A stretch of DNA of 64,000 nucleotides from Metaclostridioides mangenotii (GTDB taxonomy: Bacteria; Bacillota; Clostridia; Peptostreptococcales; Peptostreptococcaceae), in assembly GCF_017873185.1 (NCBI RefSeq), contig NZ_JAGGJX010000002.1, forward strand, positions 1 through 64,000, in the 5' to 3' direction. Shown here in pieces: positions 62,261 to 64,000 of this stretch (position 1 is the first letter of the stretch; each line of letters opens with the position of its first letter). The notes beneath the pieces are model-generated. The model searched no databases. It was given only the letters and a program-made list of their open reading frames with translations, and had not been told where the DNA came from. A program made the translations under genes and the position numbers.

Positions 62261-62297
62261 TAGTATACAAAGAGATACTAGAGCACTTTGAAGTGCT
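62261..62297. promoter_or_regulatory. Two adjacent dyads in the HxlR/oxidoreductase intergenic region
   Basis: TAGTAT-N8-ATACTA (62261-62280) is followed directly by AGCACTTTGAAGTGCT (62282-62297). They lie in the 340-base region between divergent genes and are candidate operators for the HxlR regulator. Confidence 0.45.
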
Positions 62298-62403
62298 TAC
62301 TTTACTAAATATACTAAAACTTTTAAACTTAAATTAAGCAAATAAAATAATAACATAAAATTAGGATATAAAACTATAAACTAAATTTCAGGAGGAAAAG
62401 ATT

Positions 62404-63039
62404 ATGAAGATAGCAGTTATAGGAGCAACAGGTAAACAAGGGAGTTTACTATTAGAAGAATCAATAAAGAGAGGTCATGACACATCTGCGATAGTTAGAA
62501 AAGATAACGGAAATATAAATAATAAAGCAGGGTTAATTGTAAGAGATATATTAGATATAAACTACAGCGACCTTAAAGAGTTCGATGTAATTGTAGATGC
62601 ACTGGGATTTTGGACAGAGGAGACCCTACCACTTCACTATACATCATTAAAGCACTTTGCAGACGTGCTTAGTGGAAAAGAGAATCGTCTATTAGTAGTA
62701 GGAGGAGCAGGAAGTCTGTATGTAGATAAAGAACTTAAAACTAGACTGATGGATACTCCAGATTTCCCTGATGATTATATGCCAATAGCAGTAAATATGG
62801 GGAAAGCATTTGACGAAATAAAAACTAGAAATGATGTTAAATGGACATATTTAAGTCCAGCAGCAAATTTTGTTGCAGATGGAGTTCGCACTGGAAGCTA
62901 CAAAGTTGGAGGAGATATTCTTACATTAAATAGCAAAGGTGAAAGCGAAATAAGCTATGCAGATTTTGCTGTAGCGATGATTGATGAGGCAGAAAACGCA
63001 AAACATATACAAGAGCGTTTCTCAGTAGTATCTAAGTAA
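62404..63039 (+). CDS. NAD(P)-binding oxidoreductase (atypical SDR, NmrA-like)
   Basis: A 211-residue Rossmann-fold protein. The nucleotide-binding motif is VIGATGKQGSLL (about 5-16), followed by an arginine-containing turn (IVRKDN) that favours NADP. The extended-SDR features LVVGGAGSLYVD (about 98-109) and TYLSPAANF (about 157-165) match the NAD(P)H-binding domain (YwnB/NmrA-like) proteins. Members are small stress-related reductases or redox sensors; the substrate is unknown. Ribosome binding site CAGGAGG. It is divergent from an HxlR regulator, which probably controls it. Confidence 0.87.
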   Translation: MKIAVIGATGKQGSLLLEESIKRGHDTSAIVRKDNGNINNKAGLIVRDILDINYSDLKEFDVIVDALGFWTEETLPLHYTSLKHFADVLSGKENRLLVVGGAGSLYVDKELKTRLMDTPDFPDDYMPIAVNMGKAFDEIKTRNDVKWTYLSPAANFVADGVRTGSYKVGGDILTLNSKGESEISYADFAVAMIDEAENAKHIQERFSVVSK

Positions 63040-63177
63040 GTTGATTAATGAACATATCAACTTAAGGGTTGATTATATAGTAAATTATTTTATTCAACTA
63101 TAAATAGAGCAGATAAATAGTTATAAACAACAAAACTATAAAACTATATAGCTATAAACATTTTAATATATACAATA

Positions 63178-63228
63178 TATGGGGAGTATTTGCAATATGA
63201 CTAAAGTCGTTGTGAACTCCCTCTATTT
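63178..63228 (+). terminator. Imperfect hairpin, possible terminator
   Basis: GGGGAGT (63180 onward) can pair with ACTCCCT near 63219-63225, with an inner GACT/AGTC stem and a T-rich tract after it. It is about 140 bases beyond the preceding gene. Confidence 0.4.
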
Positions 63229-63464
63229 TATTGTTATAAATTATTGTTTAGAATATAGTTTATATATCTGCCAAGATATTATCTAAAGATACAAAAATTT
63301 ATTAAAAATACTAAAGATTTACTTAATTTTCGATTAGTATATGTCTAATTATGATATTATTTAAAATAAATAAAAACAAAAAATATAATAACTATATAAA
63401 TAAAGTATATTTTGGAATATTAATAATAAGATAGTAATTTAGGTAGAAGGGATGACTGTAAAAC
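63229..63464. other. Intergenic stretch before the P-type ATPase
   Basis: About 235 very AT-rich bases. No gene seen; the promoter of the ATPase gene is presumably here. Confidence 0.4.
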
Positions 63465-64000
63465 ATGAATCAAAATATCAATGGATTGACAAGCGCTGAA
63501 GTTGAACAAAAAATTAAGTGTGGAGAAAGCAATCTACCTATAAAGCCATTAACTAGGAGCTATAAAAGAATATTTACAGATAATATATGTACATTATTTA
63601 ATCTTATAAATATAGTAATAGCTGCTTTTATTATATATACAGGAAGTTATAAAAATCTGCTATTTTTAGGAGTAGTAGTATCTAATATATTTATAGGTAT
63701 AATTCAAGAAATAAGGGCAAAAAAGAGCGTAGATAAATTATCCTTATTGAACCAAGCTAAAGCTAGTGTAGTAAGAAATGGTGAGGAAATAAAAATAAAC
63801 CAACAAGATTTGGTTAAAGATGATGTAATACTGGTTCGTAGAGGAGATCAACTTTGTGTTGACGGAACAGTTATTGAAACAAATGGACTTGAAGTAGATG
63901 AGTCGCAATTGACAGGAGAATCGGATCCTGTTTATAGATACGTAGATTCTGATGTTATGTCGGGAAGTTTTGTTATAAGTGGGTCAGCGTATATAAAAGT
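63465..64000 (+). CDS. P-type cation-transporting ATPase, N-terminal part (cut by window edge)
   Basis: The reading frame stays open to the end of the window (about 178 codons). It starts with an N-terminal cation-ATPase segment (GLTSAEVEQKIKCGESN), followed by two transmembrane helices (about 40-85) and the actuator domain, with the dephosphorylation motif TGES in DESQLTGESDP (about 144-154). The phosphorylation site DKTGT lies beyond the window, so ion specificity (Ca2+, Mg2+ or other) cannot be given. ATG 63465 is used; AGAAGGGATG is about 8-14 bases upstream, slightly far, and no better in-frame start was found. Confidence 0.85.
   Translation, partial: MNQNINGLTSAEVEQKIKCGESNLPIKPLTRSYKRIFTDNICTLFNLINIVIAAFIIYTGSYKNLLFLGVVVSNIFIGIIQEIRAKKSVDKLSLLNQAKASVVRNGEEIKINQQDLVKDDVILVRRGDQLCVDGTVIETNGLEVDESQLTGESDPVYRYVDSDVMSGSFVISGSAYIK

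Overview
The window reads as low-GC chromosomal DNA from a spore-forming, strictly anaerobic member of the Clostridia, most likely close to the Peptostreptococcaceae (Clostridioides relatives). The pointers are: AT-rich genes with strong GGAGG ribosome binding sites; two [FeFe]-hydrogenase loci; a surface protein with three CWB2 cell-wall-binding repeats; Csp-type germination proteins; and a uvrBA/uvrC-hprK/murB-PHP-rapZ-yvcK-whiA/dnaE-pfkA-pyk order that I remember from that family (memory, not checked).

Layout. 1-234: the end of a 23S rRNA gene and a 5S gene, followed by a long imperfect inverted repeat (255-413) and a 28-bp perfect hairpin (663-730). 0.7-6.1 kb, minus strand: a small membrane protein, an NhaC antiporter, a PatB/MalY C-S lyase and a sigma-54 activator; a consensus -24/-12 promoter lies in front of patB. 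6.1-6.8 kb: no protein gene, but a promoter and terminator that together define a candidate ~75-nt sRNA. 6.8-15 kb: SOS-controlled uvrB-uvrA and NrdR-controlled nrdE-nrdF. 15-18.4 kb, minus strand: a corrinoid ABC transporter behind a cobalamin riboswitch. 18.5-21.3 kb: uvrC-hprK. 21.7-29.6 kb: two convergent hydrogenase operons, a GltD-linked one on plus and a HydABC-type bifurcating one on minus, meeting at a shared terminator. 29.7-34.7 kb: cardiolipin synthase and a large beta-helix/InlB-repeat/CWB2 surface protein. 35.1-49.7 kb: core envelope, metabolism and replication genes (murB, PHP, rapZ, yvcK, nudix, whiA, ECF S-component, TudS-like, dnaE, pfkA, pyk, rlmD).

49.7-52.5 kb is a gene graveyard: an endolysin with an apparent internal deletion and a frameshift, a DNA-ligase fragment, a flavoprotein tail and a 5'-truncated chloramphenicol acetyltransferase, with one apparently intact ferritin-like gene among them. 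52.6-64 kb: a Cys/His-rich YmaF protein, a pseudouridine synthase preceded by a heptamer tandem repeat, two tandem Csp pseudoproteases, a small 53-aa protein, a DsbA-like protein, a collapsed ASCH pseudogene, an acetate transporter, a GNAT, a divergent HxlR/NAD(P)-binding pair, and the start of a P-type ATPase cut by the window edge.

No tRNA gene, transposase, integrase or CRISPR array was seen. I did not find a multi-gene system I would call wholly new. The best leads are the two-pseudoprotease germination locus without a neighbouring active CspB, the C-rich sRNA candidate, the sigma-54 circuit, and the unusual hydrogenase pair. Several start codons were moved downstream of obvious ribosome binding sites; each case is explained in its entry.
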